45,300 nucleotides of DNA from Helicobacteraceae bacterium (lineage in GTDB: Bacteria; Campylobacterota; Campylobacteria; Campylobacterales; Sulfurimonadaceae), in NCBI GenBank assembly GCA_027038835.1, contig JALWGC010000005.1, positions 1 through 45,300 on the forward strand. The letters are read 5' to 3'. The notes beneath the pieces are model-generated. The model worked only from the letters and a program-made list of their open reading frames with translations. It did no database searches and was not told the DNA's origin. Positions 38,034 to 45,300 of the stretch are shown here, one piece after another. Numbering within the stretch: the stretch's first letter is position 1; every line of letters begins with the position of its first letter. A program made the position numbers and the translations under genes.

Positions 38034-39207
38034 GAAAATCATAGCGACTTCAGCGGTCGCGGCGGCTGTCGCTTTTGCCGGATGTTTGGGAAGCAATCCA
38101 GACGCATCGAGTAGTTCCGAAGGTTCTACGAAGTATGTCGCAAGTCATACTTACGATTTCAACGGTAAAAAAGTGATTGATGGCGGTGTTTACTATCCGG
38201 TAGTCGATGGGAAAAGAGGACCTTACTATGTAAACGAGCAAGCAAGCAGAATCGCTTACAACAAAGGTAGAGAAGCGCTTCCTGTCGAAATCAAAGCTTG
38301 GGATGTCGATGTCATGTACAACGGGCCGTTCCCAAAAGGTCATGGAACCGTGGGTGAGGGTGAAGAGATATATGAGGAAAAATGTGTCGCTTGTCACGGT
38401 GACTTCGGTAGTGGAGCCGCGAATATCGGTATCTACCCGGCACTCTCGAAAGGTAACGCTTACGAGCTTCATGAAACGCTCAAAAACCAAAGACTCAATC
38501 CAGATGATGATGGTCCGATACGTGTTTTCGGTTCATACTGGCCATATCCAAGTACGGCATGGTGGTACATCAAAACAGGTATGCCGCATCCACATCCAAA
38601 AAGTTTGACCAACAATGAAGTGTATGCGCTTGTCGCTTATATGCTTAGCATCAACGAACTCAAAGTTGACGGTGAAGTGGTCGAAGATGAAGATTTTGAA
38701 TTGAATCAGGATAATTTCGGTAAAATAGAGATGCCAAACGTCAATGGGTTCATACCGAACCTTAACGGACCAAACGGTACGGACAACATTAGAAAGCTTC
38801 TCAATACACCGCATGAATACGGTGCGAAGACATTGGCTGACGGCAGATGTATGCACGATTGTCTCAAAGAAGTGAAAGTGCAGCACATCACAATCGAACA
38901 GAAAAACTTCCTGCCGCCGCTTTCTGAAGTGAGAGACCTTCCAAAAGAGGAAAACGGAGGCGGTGCGGAAGCGAAAGCGAAAGCGACGTACGAAGCGTCT
39001 TGTGCTATGTGTCACGACAGCGGTGCGGCAGACGCTCCGATTATCGGTAACAAAGCGCAATGGGCGAAGTACATTAAAGAGGGAATGGATACCGTTTATA
39101 AAAAAGGTATCGAAGGTGTAGGAGCTATGCCTCCAAAAGGTGGTACGACGCTCAGCGATGCGGAATTCAAATCTGTTGTCGACTATATTGTCGGCAAAAG
39201 CAAATAA
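38014..39207 (+). CDS. soxD: SoxD, dihaem cytochrome c subunit, possible lipoprotein
   Basis: 397 residues. The signal sequence ends FAGC, a plausible lipobox with Cys24, followed by a Ser/Gly linker, so the protein may be membrane-anchored. Two haem c sites: CVACH (124-128) in the first domain and CAMCH (330-334) in a cytochrome c5-like C-terminal domain, ending in a class I helix. Two other cysteines lie in GRCMHDC. It accepts electrons from the SoxC molybdenum centre and passes them to cytochrome c. Length matches dihaem SoxD. Confidence 0.93.
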   Translation: MFKLSHKKIIATSAVAAAVAFAGCLGSNPDASSSSEGSTKYVASHTYDFNGKKVIDGGVYYPVVDGKRGPYYVNEQASRIAYNKGREALPVEIKAWDVDVMYNGPFPKGHGTVGEGEEIYEEKCVACHGDFGSGAANIGIYPALSKGNAYELHETLKNQRLNPDDDGPIRVFGSYWPYPSTAWWYIKTGMPHPHPKSLTNNEVYALVAYMLSINELKVDGEVVEDEDFELNQDNFGKIEMPNVNGFIPNLNGPNGTDNIRKLLNTPHEYGAKTLADGRCMHDCLKEVKVQHITIEQKNFLPPLSEVRDLPKEENGGGAEAKAKATYEASCAMCHDSGAADAPIIGNKAQWAKYIKEGMDTVYKKGIEGVGAMPPKGGTTLSDAEFKSVVDYIVGKSK

Positions 39208-39231
39208 TTAAATCTTAACAAAGGAAAAAAC

Positions 39232-39690
39232 ATGCAAAGAAGAAACTTTTTGACTCTTGGTGCGGTTGCTGCTGCTTCAGCGGCTCTCGCTCCGGCACTT
39301 CAGGCAACTGACTTTAGACAAACGAAACCGGACGCTTGGACGGCGAAGAGCGTAGATGACGCTCTAAAAGCGCTTTATGGAAAAACATTGGCAGATGCTA
39401 CCGAAGCGCACGTAACGGTAAAAACTCCGGACGTTGCGAGTAACGGTGGTGCCGTACCTGTAGATATGAGCTGTGATGTCGAGTGTAAAACGTTTACGCT
39501 CCTTCAAGATGTAAACCCTGAAAGCTGTGTTGTCGTTTTCGAACAAAACGATATGACTGTACCTAAAAACTCGGTAAAAATCAAAATGAAAAAATCAGGT
39601 TCCGTATATGCGGTAGCTGAAGGTAAAGACGGTAAACTCTACTTCGGTAAGAAAACTCTTGAAGTTGCACTCGGTGGTTGTGAAGGTTAA
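39232..39690 (+). CDS. soxY: SoxY sulfur carrier with a variant C-terminus
   Basis: 152 residues with a Tat-type signal (QRRNFLTLGAVAAASAAL). The SoxY domain (ATEAHVTVKTPDVASNGGAVPVDMS) ends LGGCEG, so the substrate-carrying cysteine is residue 150, but the canonical tail is GGCGG; a Glu replaces Gly after the Cys. Two further cysteines (SCDVECK) and one in ESCVVV are also unusual. With SoxZ it carries the sulfur intermediate for SoxAX, SoxB and SoxCD. The ATG follows AAAGGA. The small gap to soxZ (43 bases) implies one transcript. Confidence 0.93.
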   Translation: MQRRNFLTLGAVAAASAALAPALQATDFRQTKPDAWTAKSVDDALKALYGKTLADATEAHVTVKTPDVASNGGAVPVDMSCDVECKTFTLLQDVNPESCVVVFEQNDMTVPKNSVKIKMKKSGSVYAVAEGKDGKLYFGKKTLEVALGGCEG

Positions 39691-39733
39691 TCTTCACTCC
39701 GTTTCGATAAAAATATAGAAAAAGGTTGGTATT

Positions 39734-40042
39734 ATGAGAATAAAAGCGAAACTAAAAGGTGACGTAGTAAAAGTAAAAGCGATGGCGAAACACGCTATGA
39801 TGACATACGATATCGCACAAAAGAAAACCGGAAGCCGCGACAACGCGAACTTCATCACACACTGGGATGGAAGTGTAAACGGCAAAGTCGTGTTCGATGC
39901 GAGCACAAGCCAGTTCCTTTCTAAAAACCCTATCGTTAAATACGAGTTCAAAGCCGCAGGTATCAAAAAAGGGGACAAACTCGTTATGAACTGGGTTGAC
40001 CTCAAAGGTAAAAAGAAATCTGGTAAAGCGAAAATCAAGTAA
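39734..40042 (+). CDS. soxZ: SoxZ sulfur-carrier partner
   Basis: 102 residues, a two-layer beta-sandwich (RIKAKLKGDVVKVKAMAKHAMMTYDIAQKKTG, NFITHWDGSVNGKVVFD, FKAAGIKKGDKLVMNWVDLKGKKKSGKAKIK). Cytoplasmic-looking without its own signal, as expected, since it is exported bound to SoxY. ATG follows AAAAAGG. Two hairpins lie downstream, before the MOSC gene. Confidence 0.95.
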   Translation: MRIKAKLKGDVVKVKAMAKHAMMTYDIAQKKTGSRDNANFITHWDGSVNGKVVFDASTSQFLSKNPIVKYEFKAAGIKKGDKLVMNWVDLKGKKKSGKAKIK

Positions 40043-40051
40043 CGCTTTTAG

Positions 40052-40069
40052 GTAGCGCTTTGGCGCTAC
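40052..40069 (+). terminator. hairpin after soxZ
   Basis: GTAGCGC-TTTG-GCGCTAC, a perfect 7-bp stem with a tetraloop, 9 bases after the soxZ stop. No U-run follows, so it is more likely a processing or stabilising hairpin than a full stop. Confidence 0.65.
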
Positions 40070-40085
40070 ATCTACAAGGGTGCTT

Positions 40086-40117
40086 TTTAGACTCGATAGT
40101 CGGCTGTCGATTCTAAA
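40086..40117 (+). promoter_or_regulatory. second hairpin just before the MOSC gene
   Basis: TTTAGA-TCGATAG pairs with CTGTCGA-TCTAAA with one mismatch around a TCGG loop. It ends about 20 bases before the GTG start, close to the ribosome site (AAAGGA), and could affect its access. Confidence 0.55.
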
Positions 40118-40137
40118 GAACACAAAAGGATACACCG

Positions 40138-40581
40138 GTGAAAACAAGAGAAGGTCGCGTAGTGAAGCTGTATATCTCTACGGGTGATCCGAAAAATCCA
40201 AGAAAAGAATGCGATTGTATAAAGGTTGACCCGCAGGGTGTCTTGGAAGACAAATTCTACGCAAAAGACCCAAACAGAACCATACTGCTCTCCAGTATCA
40301 AAAGTTACGAAATAGCCAAACAAAACGGTATAGAACTTCAAGAAGGGCTTTTGGGAGAAAACATCTACATAGATATAGACCCATATACCCTTCTACCCGG
40401 TGATGAGCTGGAAATCGGGGAAGTACGATTTGCAATAACGCAAAATTGCACCCTTTGTAAAGGGCTTTCGCAAATAGACTCCAAATTACCCAAACTTCTA
40501 AAAAACGACAGAGGGGTGTTCGTGCGAGCTCTTGGCAGCGGTGTCGTCTCGGTCGGAGACAAAGTAACCATAAAAGCGTAG
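40138..40581 (+). CDS. MOSC-domain protein, possible molybdenum-cofactor sulfur carrier
   Basis: 147 residues from GTG 40138 with AAAGGATAC upstream. The MOSC fold is seen in EGLLGENIYIDIDPYTLLPGDELEIGEVRFAITQNCTLCKGLSQ, with the conserved cysteine region in NCTLCKG and the C-terminal VSVGDKVTI. Stand-alone MOSC proteins are thought to handle sulfur or mercaptide groups in molybdenum-cofactor enzymes. Its place directly after soxZ suggests a role for the SoxC cofactor or for sulfur trafficking; this is inference. Convergent with the flavoprotein gene. Confidence 0.88.
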   Translation: MKTREGRVVKLYISTGDPKNPRKECDCIKVDPQGVLEDKFYAKDPNRTILLSSIKSYEIAKQNGIELQEGLLGENIYIDIDPYTLLPGDELEIGEVRFAITQNCTLCKGLSQIDSKLPKLLKNDRGVFVRALGSGVVSVGDKVTIKA

Positions 40582-40599
40582 ACTTTTTGTTAGGCTTGC

Positions 40600-40625
40600 C
40601 GCTAAACTCCTACTTGAATTTAGCG
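40600..40625. terminator. hairpin between convergent MOSC and flavoprotein genes
   Basis: CGCTAAA and TTTAGCG (7 bp) pair around a 12-base loop in the 81-base gap. Likely ends transcription from one or both sides. Confidence 0.5.
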
Positions 40626-40662
40626 TTACCAAAGGAGCTTCACTCTTCGTAAGACAACCGAA

Positions 40663-42057
40663 CTATTGTTTTTTTTGCCCACTTTTTGGGATATAGCTTT
40701 TTGTAAAGCCCCCTTGGAACATATCGGCATACATCGATTCCGCCCAGCCGTAAACCGACTTGGCGTTATTGAGCCCCTCTTCCCCTTTCCACACTTCGTC
40801 CGTTACGGGAGTGGCGAATTCGAATTGATTGGTTTTTTTGTTGAACGCATATTCGGAGTGGATGAAAATACCCCGTTCGGGATTGAAAGAGATATCGGAG
40901 ATACACACCGTTACCGGACTTTCCCAAGCGTGTTTTTTACCTAAGATGCGCGCAGCGACCTCTCTGGCTACGTTTTTCCCTTCGGTATTGGCGGTGTTGC
41001 CCGATTTGGAAAACCCCATCGGACGAGCATCGCCGCAGACGAAGATGTTCTTGTTCTCTTTCCCTTTGGCTTCGTATGTAAATATGTCGATGTTTGCCTC
41101 TTTGCGGTTGTAGATGGTGTCTTTGGCAAGACCTAAGTGTTCTATCAATCTTCCGGCGCGAATAGGGGGATAGAAAGCGGCGTCGTCGAAATGAAATTCG
41201 TCGAACTCGGTGGTTACGATCTTTTTCTCAAGGTCTATATGCTCTATAATCGAATTGGGCTCGTATTGGATGTAATCTTTGTAGAGTTCTTTAAAAGCGG
41301 TCGAGAAACCGTGGTCTTTGATGGTGATTCCCTCATGTTCGTCAAGAAGCAGCACTTTGCCTTTGATACCGTTGGTTTTGAAAAAATCGGCTATGAGACA
41401 CGCTCGCTCGTAAGGTGCTGGCAGACAGCGGTAGTTGCCGCGTGGTACGGTGAGAACGAACGTTCCGCCTTTGAAGTTGTGTATTTTTTTCTTCAGCGTC
41501 ATGTGCTCGCTTCCGGGCATGAAGGCTGCCGGGTATTCGTTGCGGAGTCTGTTTTCGAGTGTTTTATCCCCTTTTGTCCACAAATCGTAGTCGTAATCTA
41601 TGCCGGGTGCAAGAACGAGATAATCGTACTCAATAGCTCCGTTGGAGGTCAAAAGCAGTTTGTTCTTTTTGTCGATGCCGCTCGCGCTTGCTTGAAAGTA
41701 GGTGTAGTCGTTCTCGCGAGCGGCTTGAAGGTAGTCGTGAACGAGGTAGTCGAGTTGGACTTTATCTACCAGCCAAAGGTTGCTCATAGGGCAGCTCATA
41801 AACTCGAAGCGCTGCTCGACTAAAATCACATCCGCTTTTGGGACGTTTATCTTGAGCTCTTTGGCAAAAGAAAGCCCTGCCCAGCCGCCGCCCACAACGA
41901 CGACACGCGGATGGTTCTTGCTTTTTTTCGGCAAGTCCGCCGCCAATACATGGTGTGTTGCGTTTGGTTCTTTCGAAGTGTTCGCATACGCATCGACCGA
42001 CCCAAGTGCCGCAGCAGCCAAAGATGCTTTTAGAATGTCGCGTCGTGAAAGACTCAT
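40663..42057 (-). CDS. soxF: SoxF/FCSD-like flavoprotein (sulfide dehydrogenase family)
   Basis: 464 residues with a Tat signal (SRRDILKASLAAAALG, Arg5-Arg6). FAD-binding VVVVGGGWAGLSFAKEL, DYLVLAPGIDYDYD and FVCGDARPMGFSKSGNTANTEGK fit flavocytochrome c sulfide dehydrogenase. The first redox cysteine is in GNYRCLPAPYERA; the second cysteine of the classical family (GDAC) is not in place, although a Cys precedes GDA. No partner cytochrome gene is adjacent. Probably periplasmic, oxidising sulfide or aiding the Sox pathway. SD is AAAGGA, with TATAAT at 42081-42086 (minus). Confidence 0.85.
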   Translation of the reverse strand: MSLSRRDILKASLAAAALGSVDAYANTSKEPNATHHVLAADLPKKSKNHPRVVVVGGGWAGLSFAKELKINVPKADVILVEQRFEFMSCPMSNLWLVDKVQLDYLVHDYLQAARENDYTYFQASASGIDKKNKLLLTSNGAIEYDYLVLAPGIDYDYDLWTKGDKTLENRLRNEYPAAFMPGSEHMTLKKKIHNFKGGTFVLTVPRGNYRCLPAPYERACLIADFFKTNGIKGKVLLLDEHEGITIKDHGFSTAFKELYKDYIQYEPNSIIEHIDLEKKIVTTEFDEFHFDDAAFYPPIRAGRLIEHLGLAKDTIYNRKEANIDIFTYEAKGKENKNIFVCGDARPMGFSKSGNTANTEGKNVAREVAARILGKKHAWESPVTVCISDISFNPERGIFIHSEYAFNKKTNQFEFATPVTDEVWKGEEGLNNAKSVYGWAESMYADMFQGGFTKSYIPKSGQKKQ

Positions 42058-42080
42058 AACTGTTCCTTTTTTTAGAAAAA

Positions 42081-42112
42081 ATTATACTACGAAAAGAAAA
42101 ATGTACTATAAT
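42081..42112. promoter_or_regulatory. back-to-back promoters of the flavoprotein and downstream genes
   Basis: A minus-strand TATAAT (42081-42086) faces the flavoprotein gene, and a plus-strand TATAAT (42107-42112) faces the other way. Together they show the intergenic region holds divergent promoters. Confidence 0.55.
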
Positions 42113-42142
42113 TATGCCTCATTGCTTATCAAAACGAAGGTT

Positions 42143-42253
42143 GTGAAACGATGCAAGAGGAGTGGGGTGGGCATCGAAGAAGCGGAGCGAATCGCCGAGA
42201 CTGTTTTGGAAGTTTTACAACATCATTATAGACACGGAGGTTGTTCTTTTTAA
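42143..42253 (+). CDS. very small open reading frame, coding-like
   Basis: 36 residues from GTG 42143, or 28 from GTG 42167 which has AGAGGAG upstream. Contains EEAERIAETVLEVLQHHYRHGGCSF with a helical middle and a terminal HxxxHGGC that looks like a metal or redox motif. A -10 box lies 30 bases upstream. It is followed by another TATAAT. I cannot assign a family, and it may be a chance frame. Confidence 0.35.
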   Translation: MKRCKRSGVGIEEAERIAETVLEVLQHHYRHGGCSF

Positions 42254-42265
42254 GTAATAATATAT

Positions 42266-42271
42266 TATAAT
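42266..42271 (+). promoter_or_regulatory. -10 box for the GGDEF gene
   Basis: TATAAT 29 bases before the ATG at 42301, which has AAGGA as ribosome site. Confidence 0.55.
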
Positions 42272-42300
42272 TAATGGAGAAATATTTTTAAGGATTGTCT

Positions 42301-43800
42301 ATGTGGCAAATAAAGAACCAAATGCAATTCGAACTACTGCATTTGGCTATGAAACGAGTAAAAAGTGCCATTATGGGGCAAATCGCGATCATGGCGATAG
42401 TCGCACACCAGTTTTACGATTTTGTCCCTAAGACATATCCGTTTATCTGGGTCGGTTTACATATCGTTTTGTTCGCCGTACGTATCTATACGAGTGAAAA
42501 ATTTTTGAAGATGCCCGATAGCGAGGTAAACTACGAGAAAGCGACCCGTTTTTTGCGTATGTACACTTTTTCGCTGTTCGTTGCCGGTATCGGGTGGGCG
42601 TTTGTAATGATATTTTTGGTGTATGTACCGCCGATGTATTACTACTTTTTCTATGCGGTGATTGTCGGCTTGACGTTTGGGTCGATTCTAAGTGTCGGAC
42701 CGATATTGCCGATGTTTTTCGCCTTTACGGTTCCTATGAACATAGCGCTGGCGTACCATATCGTAACGCGAGTTATCGATGATCACTACTATTATGATGT
42801 TTTCGCTGCGATGATAGTCGTTTTCGCGTATGCGCTTAGAGCTTCCAAAGAGTACAGAAAACTCCATGTACTGCTTATACAAGAGCGTTTGAAAGTGGAA
42901 GAAAATTTGAAAGAACTTTCTTTGATGTATCAAAAGAAATCTGTCTATCTCGAAGCTATCGACAAGATAGGTATTGCGATGGTGGTCAAAGATAAGACGG
43001 GCAAAATCGTCGAAGAGAACGAAAGCGCGAAAAAATATTTCGGGGATATTATAGGAAAAACATACGAAACGTTTACAGACCAGTGTAAAGAAGTGGAGCG
43101 TAAAGTCGGTTCTATAGAGTGTGTTCATTTAAAAAGTAAAAAACGGTATGAAGTTTTTACAAAAGAGTTGCCTGCCGGGAACAAGGAGTGGTATGAAGTG
43201 CTCTTTTTCAGCGATATCACGCAGGAGTACGAACATCAAAAAGTTTTGGAGAAGATAGCGCAGAGGTACTACCAAAAAGCGCGAATAGACCCGTTGACCA
43301 AGGTGCTTAATCGCGAAGCGTTTTTCGATGCGTTCGAAAAAGCGATTTATGAAGCAAACAGGGAGTTTTCGAAAATCGCTCTTTTGTTTCTCGATGTCGA
43401 TGGCTTCAAAGAGATTAACGATACATACGGGCATAAAGTAGGTGATATGGTGTTGCAGATAATCGCGAAGAGAACAACTTCTTCTATCAAACATACCGAC
43501 ATCGTCGGGCGATATGCCGGAGATGAATTCGTCATCGTTTTGAAAAATATCGAAAAAAAAGAGATTGCCGAAGCGATAGCGCATAAACTACTCGATGTAT
43601 TGGAAAAGCCGATTGTTCTAGGAAAAAACAAAGAGCTTCATGTAACGGTAAGCATAGGGATAGCCGTTTATCCAGACGACGCTACCGATATGGATACACT
43701 TGTCAATTTAGCCGATATAGCTATGTATTCTATCAAGAAGAAATCGAAAAACGGGTATGCCGTATGTAAAAAAGGGGGTGTGGATGCAGAATCTGTTTGA
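42301..43800 (+). CDS. six-helix membrane PAS-GGDEF protein
   Basis: 499 residues from ATG 42301 (AAGGA upstream; a TTG at 42295 is in the ribosome site). About six membrane helices fill residues 20-180, of a MASE-like integral sensor type, then a PAS-like domain (DKIGIAMVVKDKTGKIVEENESAKKYFGDIIG) and a GGDEF domain (about 330-490). The motif is AGDEF (in GRYAGDEFVIVL), still compatible with activity, but the upstream RxxD site is KHTD, so product inhibition should be absent. It overlaps the NAD(P)HX repair gene. Confidence 0.9.
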   Translation: MWQIKNQMQFELLHLAMKRVKSAIMGQIAIMAIVAHQFYDFVPKTYPFIWVGLHIVLFAVRIYTSEKFLKMPDSEVNYEKATRFLRMYTFSLFVAGIGWAFVMIFLVYVPPMYYYFFYAVIVGLTFGSILSVGPILPMFFAFTVPMNIALAYHIVTRVIDDHYYYDVFAAMIVVFAYALRASKEYRKLHVLLIQERLKVEENLKELSLMYQKKSVYLEAIDKIGIAMVVKDKTGKIVEENESAKKYFGDIIGKTYETFTDQCKEVERKVGSIECVHLKSKKRYEVFTKELPAGNKEWYEVLFFSDITQEYEHQKVLEKIAQRYYQKARIDPLTKVLNREAFFDAFEKAIYEANREFSKIALLFLDVDGFKEINDTYGHKVGDMVLQIIAKRTTSSIKHTDIVGRYAGDEFVIVLKNIEKKEIAEAIAHKLLDVLEKPIVLGKNKELHVTVSIGIAVYPDDATDMDTLVNLADIAMYSIKKKSKNGYAVCKKGGVDAESV

Positions 43801-45190
43801 GGATGTCGCTTTTTTGGACAAACGGTGCTACGAAGCGTTTGGTTTGAGTGAAGATTTGCTGATGGAGCATGCCGCTGATGGGATGGCGGATTTCATACGT
43901 GAGAAGTTTCCAAAAAAGAGCTCCTTGCTTATCGTTACGGGAAGCGGTAATAACGGGGCGGACGGAATCGCGTTGGGGCGGATGTTGCACAAAGAGTACG
44001 ACGTAACACTCTACCTTGCCAAAGAGCCGAAATCTCCAATGTGCCGCTTACAGCTCGAGCGGGCGAAAAAGGTCGGACTCCAGCCTGCTAAACTACTTGG
44101 AGAGGAGTTCGACATCGTCGTCGATGCGGTTTTGGGAACGGGATTTAGCGGAGTGTTCAACGACTCCTTGCGCGATCTTATGCAATGGCTAAACGCACTG
44201 CAAAGCTACAAAATAGCCTGCGACGTACCAAGCGGTTTGAGCAGAAGCGGCGAATGTGAAACCGACACGTTCAAAGCCGATACCACCTTGACGATGGGAG
44301 CTTTGAAACGGGGGATGTATCTCGATGAAGCCAAAGATTTCATCGGGGAAGTGAGGCGCATAGAGCTTGGTGTAGCGCAAGAGGTGTACGAAACCAAAAG
44401 TAACTGGCAGTTACTGGAGTTTGGCGATATGAAGCTCCCTTTTAGACACAAGCAAAACACCCACAAGGGAAGCTTCGGGCATACCGCGGTGATTGCCGGA
44501 GAGAAAAGCGGTGCGGCGATTTTGGCGGCATTGAGTGCACTGAGGATAGGGAGTGCATTAGTAAGCGTGGTGGATTGCCAAAATATCCATTTGCCCCATG
44601 ATTTGCTCCATTCGCAACATTTGCCAAAAAACACGACCGCCATAGCGCTTGGGATGGGACTTGGGGAAGTGTGGAGCGAAGAGGAGTTCGACGAGTTCGT
44701 CGAAAACGACATCCCGACGGTAGTCGATGCCGACTTGTTTCACTCGAAGCGAATCGAAAAACTTCTTGGGAAAAAAAGCCTCGTTCTCACTCCCCATCCA
44801 AAAGAGTTTTCCTCACTGCTTTCTCGTCTTGGCATAGCCGATGTCGATGTCGCGACGTTGCAGAAAAAGCGTTTTGAGTATGCCGAGCTGTTTTGTAAAA
44901 AATACCCGAACGCGGTTTTGGTGCTCAAGGGTGCGAATGTCATCATCGCCCAAGACGACGCTTTTTTCATCAACCCGTTTGGCAGCTCCAAGCTTGCAAA
45001 GGGGGGAAGCGGCGATGTGCTTGGCGGTTTGATAGCGGGATTGTTAGCTCAAGGCTACACTCCGCTTGAAGCGGCTATGAGCGCATCTTTGGCGCATACG
45101 AAACTGGCTTTGGCGTATAAGGGGGCGAACTTCTCCTTGACGCCAAGCGACCTTGTCGCGACTATCGCTTCGCTTTCGGAGACCCCATGA
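43784..45190 (+). CDS. nnrD: bifunctional NAD(P)HX epimerase/dehydratase
   Basis: About 468 residues from ATG 43784, which has AGGGGG upstream; an in-frame ATG at 43757 lies inside the GGDEF gene. The N-terminal YjeF_N epimerase (NnrE) has GSGNNGADGIALGRML and PSGLSRSG; the C-terminal NnrD dehydratase has LTPHPKEFSSLL, VLKGANVII and AKGGSGDVLGGLIAGLLAQG. Together they repair hydrated NAD(P)H. The gene overlaps the GGDEF gene by 17 bases and the next start by four. Confidence 0.95.
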   Translation: MQNLFEDVAFLDKRCYEAFGLSEDLLMEHAADGMADFIREKFPKKSSLLIVTGSGNNGADGIALGRMLHKEYDVTLYLAKEPKSPMCRLQLERAKKVGLQPAKLLGEEFDIVVDAVLGTGFSGVFNDSLRDLMQWLNALQSYKIACDVPSGLSRSGECETDTFKADTTLTMGALKRGMYLDEAKDFIGEVRRIELGVAQEVYETKSNWQLLEFGDMKLPFRHKQNTHKGSFGHTAVIAGEKSGAAILAALSALRIGSALVSVVDCQNIHLPHDLLHSQHLPKNTTAIALGMGLGEVWSEEEFDEFVENDIPTVVDADLFHSKRIEKLLGKKSLVLTPHPKEFSSLLSRLGIADVDVATLQKKRFEYAELFCKKYPNAVLVLKGANVIIAQDDAFFINPFGSSKLAKGGSGDVLGGLIAGLLAQGYTPLEAAMSASLAHTKLALAYKGANFSLTPSDLVATIASLSETP

Positions 45191-45300
45191 GAGAGAAAGT
45201 GGAGGTACTGATATCGTCGGTGTTCGCAGAGGATTTCAAGAGCGAACGTGAAGCACTCAAACAAGAGATAGACGCCCATGTGGAACTGAAAAACATCTCC
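45187..45300 (+). CDS. 5' part of an unknown gene, cut by the window end
   Basis: Thirty-eight codons are visible. The ATG overlaps the nnrD stop (ATGA). The N-terminus VEVLISSVFAEDFKSEREAL loosely resembles the start of DUF4062 proteins (ISSTF...ER), but the visible part is too short for assignment. Confidence 0.6.
   Translation, partial: MREKVEVLISSVFAEDFKSEREALKQEIDAHVELKNIS

Overview
The window looks like chromosome from a sulfur-oxidising member of the Campylobacterota (Sulfurimonas/Sulfurovum-like; genus not decided). Reasons: a soxCDYZ cluster with a SoxF-like flavoprotein, an MqnA of the futalosine menaquinone pathway, a short FlaC-type flagellin, a threonyl-tRNA synthetase without the TGS domain, CcoG for cbb3 oxidase assembly, frequent TTG/GTG starts, and promoters that mostly show only a clear TATAAT box. 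No rRNA, tRNA, CRISPR array or complete transposon was seen.

Layout. 1-4.0 kb: a Met/His-rich exported protein, a small outer-membrane barrel with a thrombospondin-3 motif, an overlapping response regulator/histidine kinase pair, and an MnmC2-type tRNA methyltransferase. 4.0-11.6 kb: mgtE, moeA, recA, a membrane protein, enolase, an FtsB-like protein, an AMIN-domain protein and a Bax-like glucosaminidase. 11.6-14.3 kb (minus): a large predicted lipoprotein with 37 Gly-Asn-Thr/Asn triplets, a HEISH motif and a FISUMP-like C-terminus, preceded by what reads as a class I cyclic-di-GMP riboswitch. 14.3-21.9 kb (minus): a small secreted protein, infC-thrS, nfeD/SPFH, a YeiH-type exporter, and ccoG behind a serine-recombinase-like regulator that has lost its catalytic serine. 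22.0-25.8 kb (minus): FlaC-like flagellin, a diguanylate cyclase and an MFS transporter. 25.8-32.9 kb: rdgB, an AAA ATPase, an OmpA/TSP3 protein, rnhB, a molybdopterin operon (moaD-moaE-moeA-unknown), a foldback/MITE-like repeat and mqnA. 32.9-36.4 kb: dihaem peroxidase, a GGDEF-EAL protein and a ParE/RelE-type toxin-antitoxin pair. 36.7-42.1 kb: soxC-D-Y-Z, a MOSC protein and, convergent to them, the SoxF-like flavoprotein. 42.1-45.3 kb: a membrane GGDEF protein, NnrE/D NAD(P)HX repair, and the start of another gene.

How it fits together. Two molybdopterin transferases plus MoaD/MoaE supply cofactor of the kind SoxC needs; SoxY/Z carry the sulfur substrate and SoxC/D oxidise the sulfane sulfur, with electrons probably passing to a cbb3 oxidase (CcoG) and the quinone made by the MqnA route. 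Three GGDEF-family proteins, a FlaC-like protein and a c-di-GMP riboswitch in front of a repeat-rich lipoprotein point to a c-di-GMP controlled surface lifestyle. That riboswitch/repeat-lipoprotein unit is the most striking item here; the recombinase-like regulator with its own operator is second.
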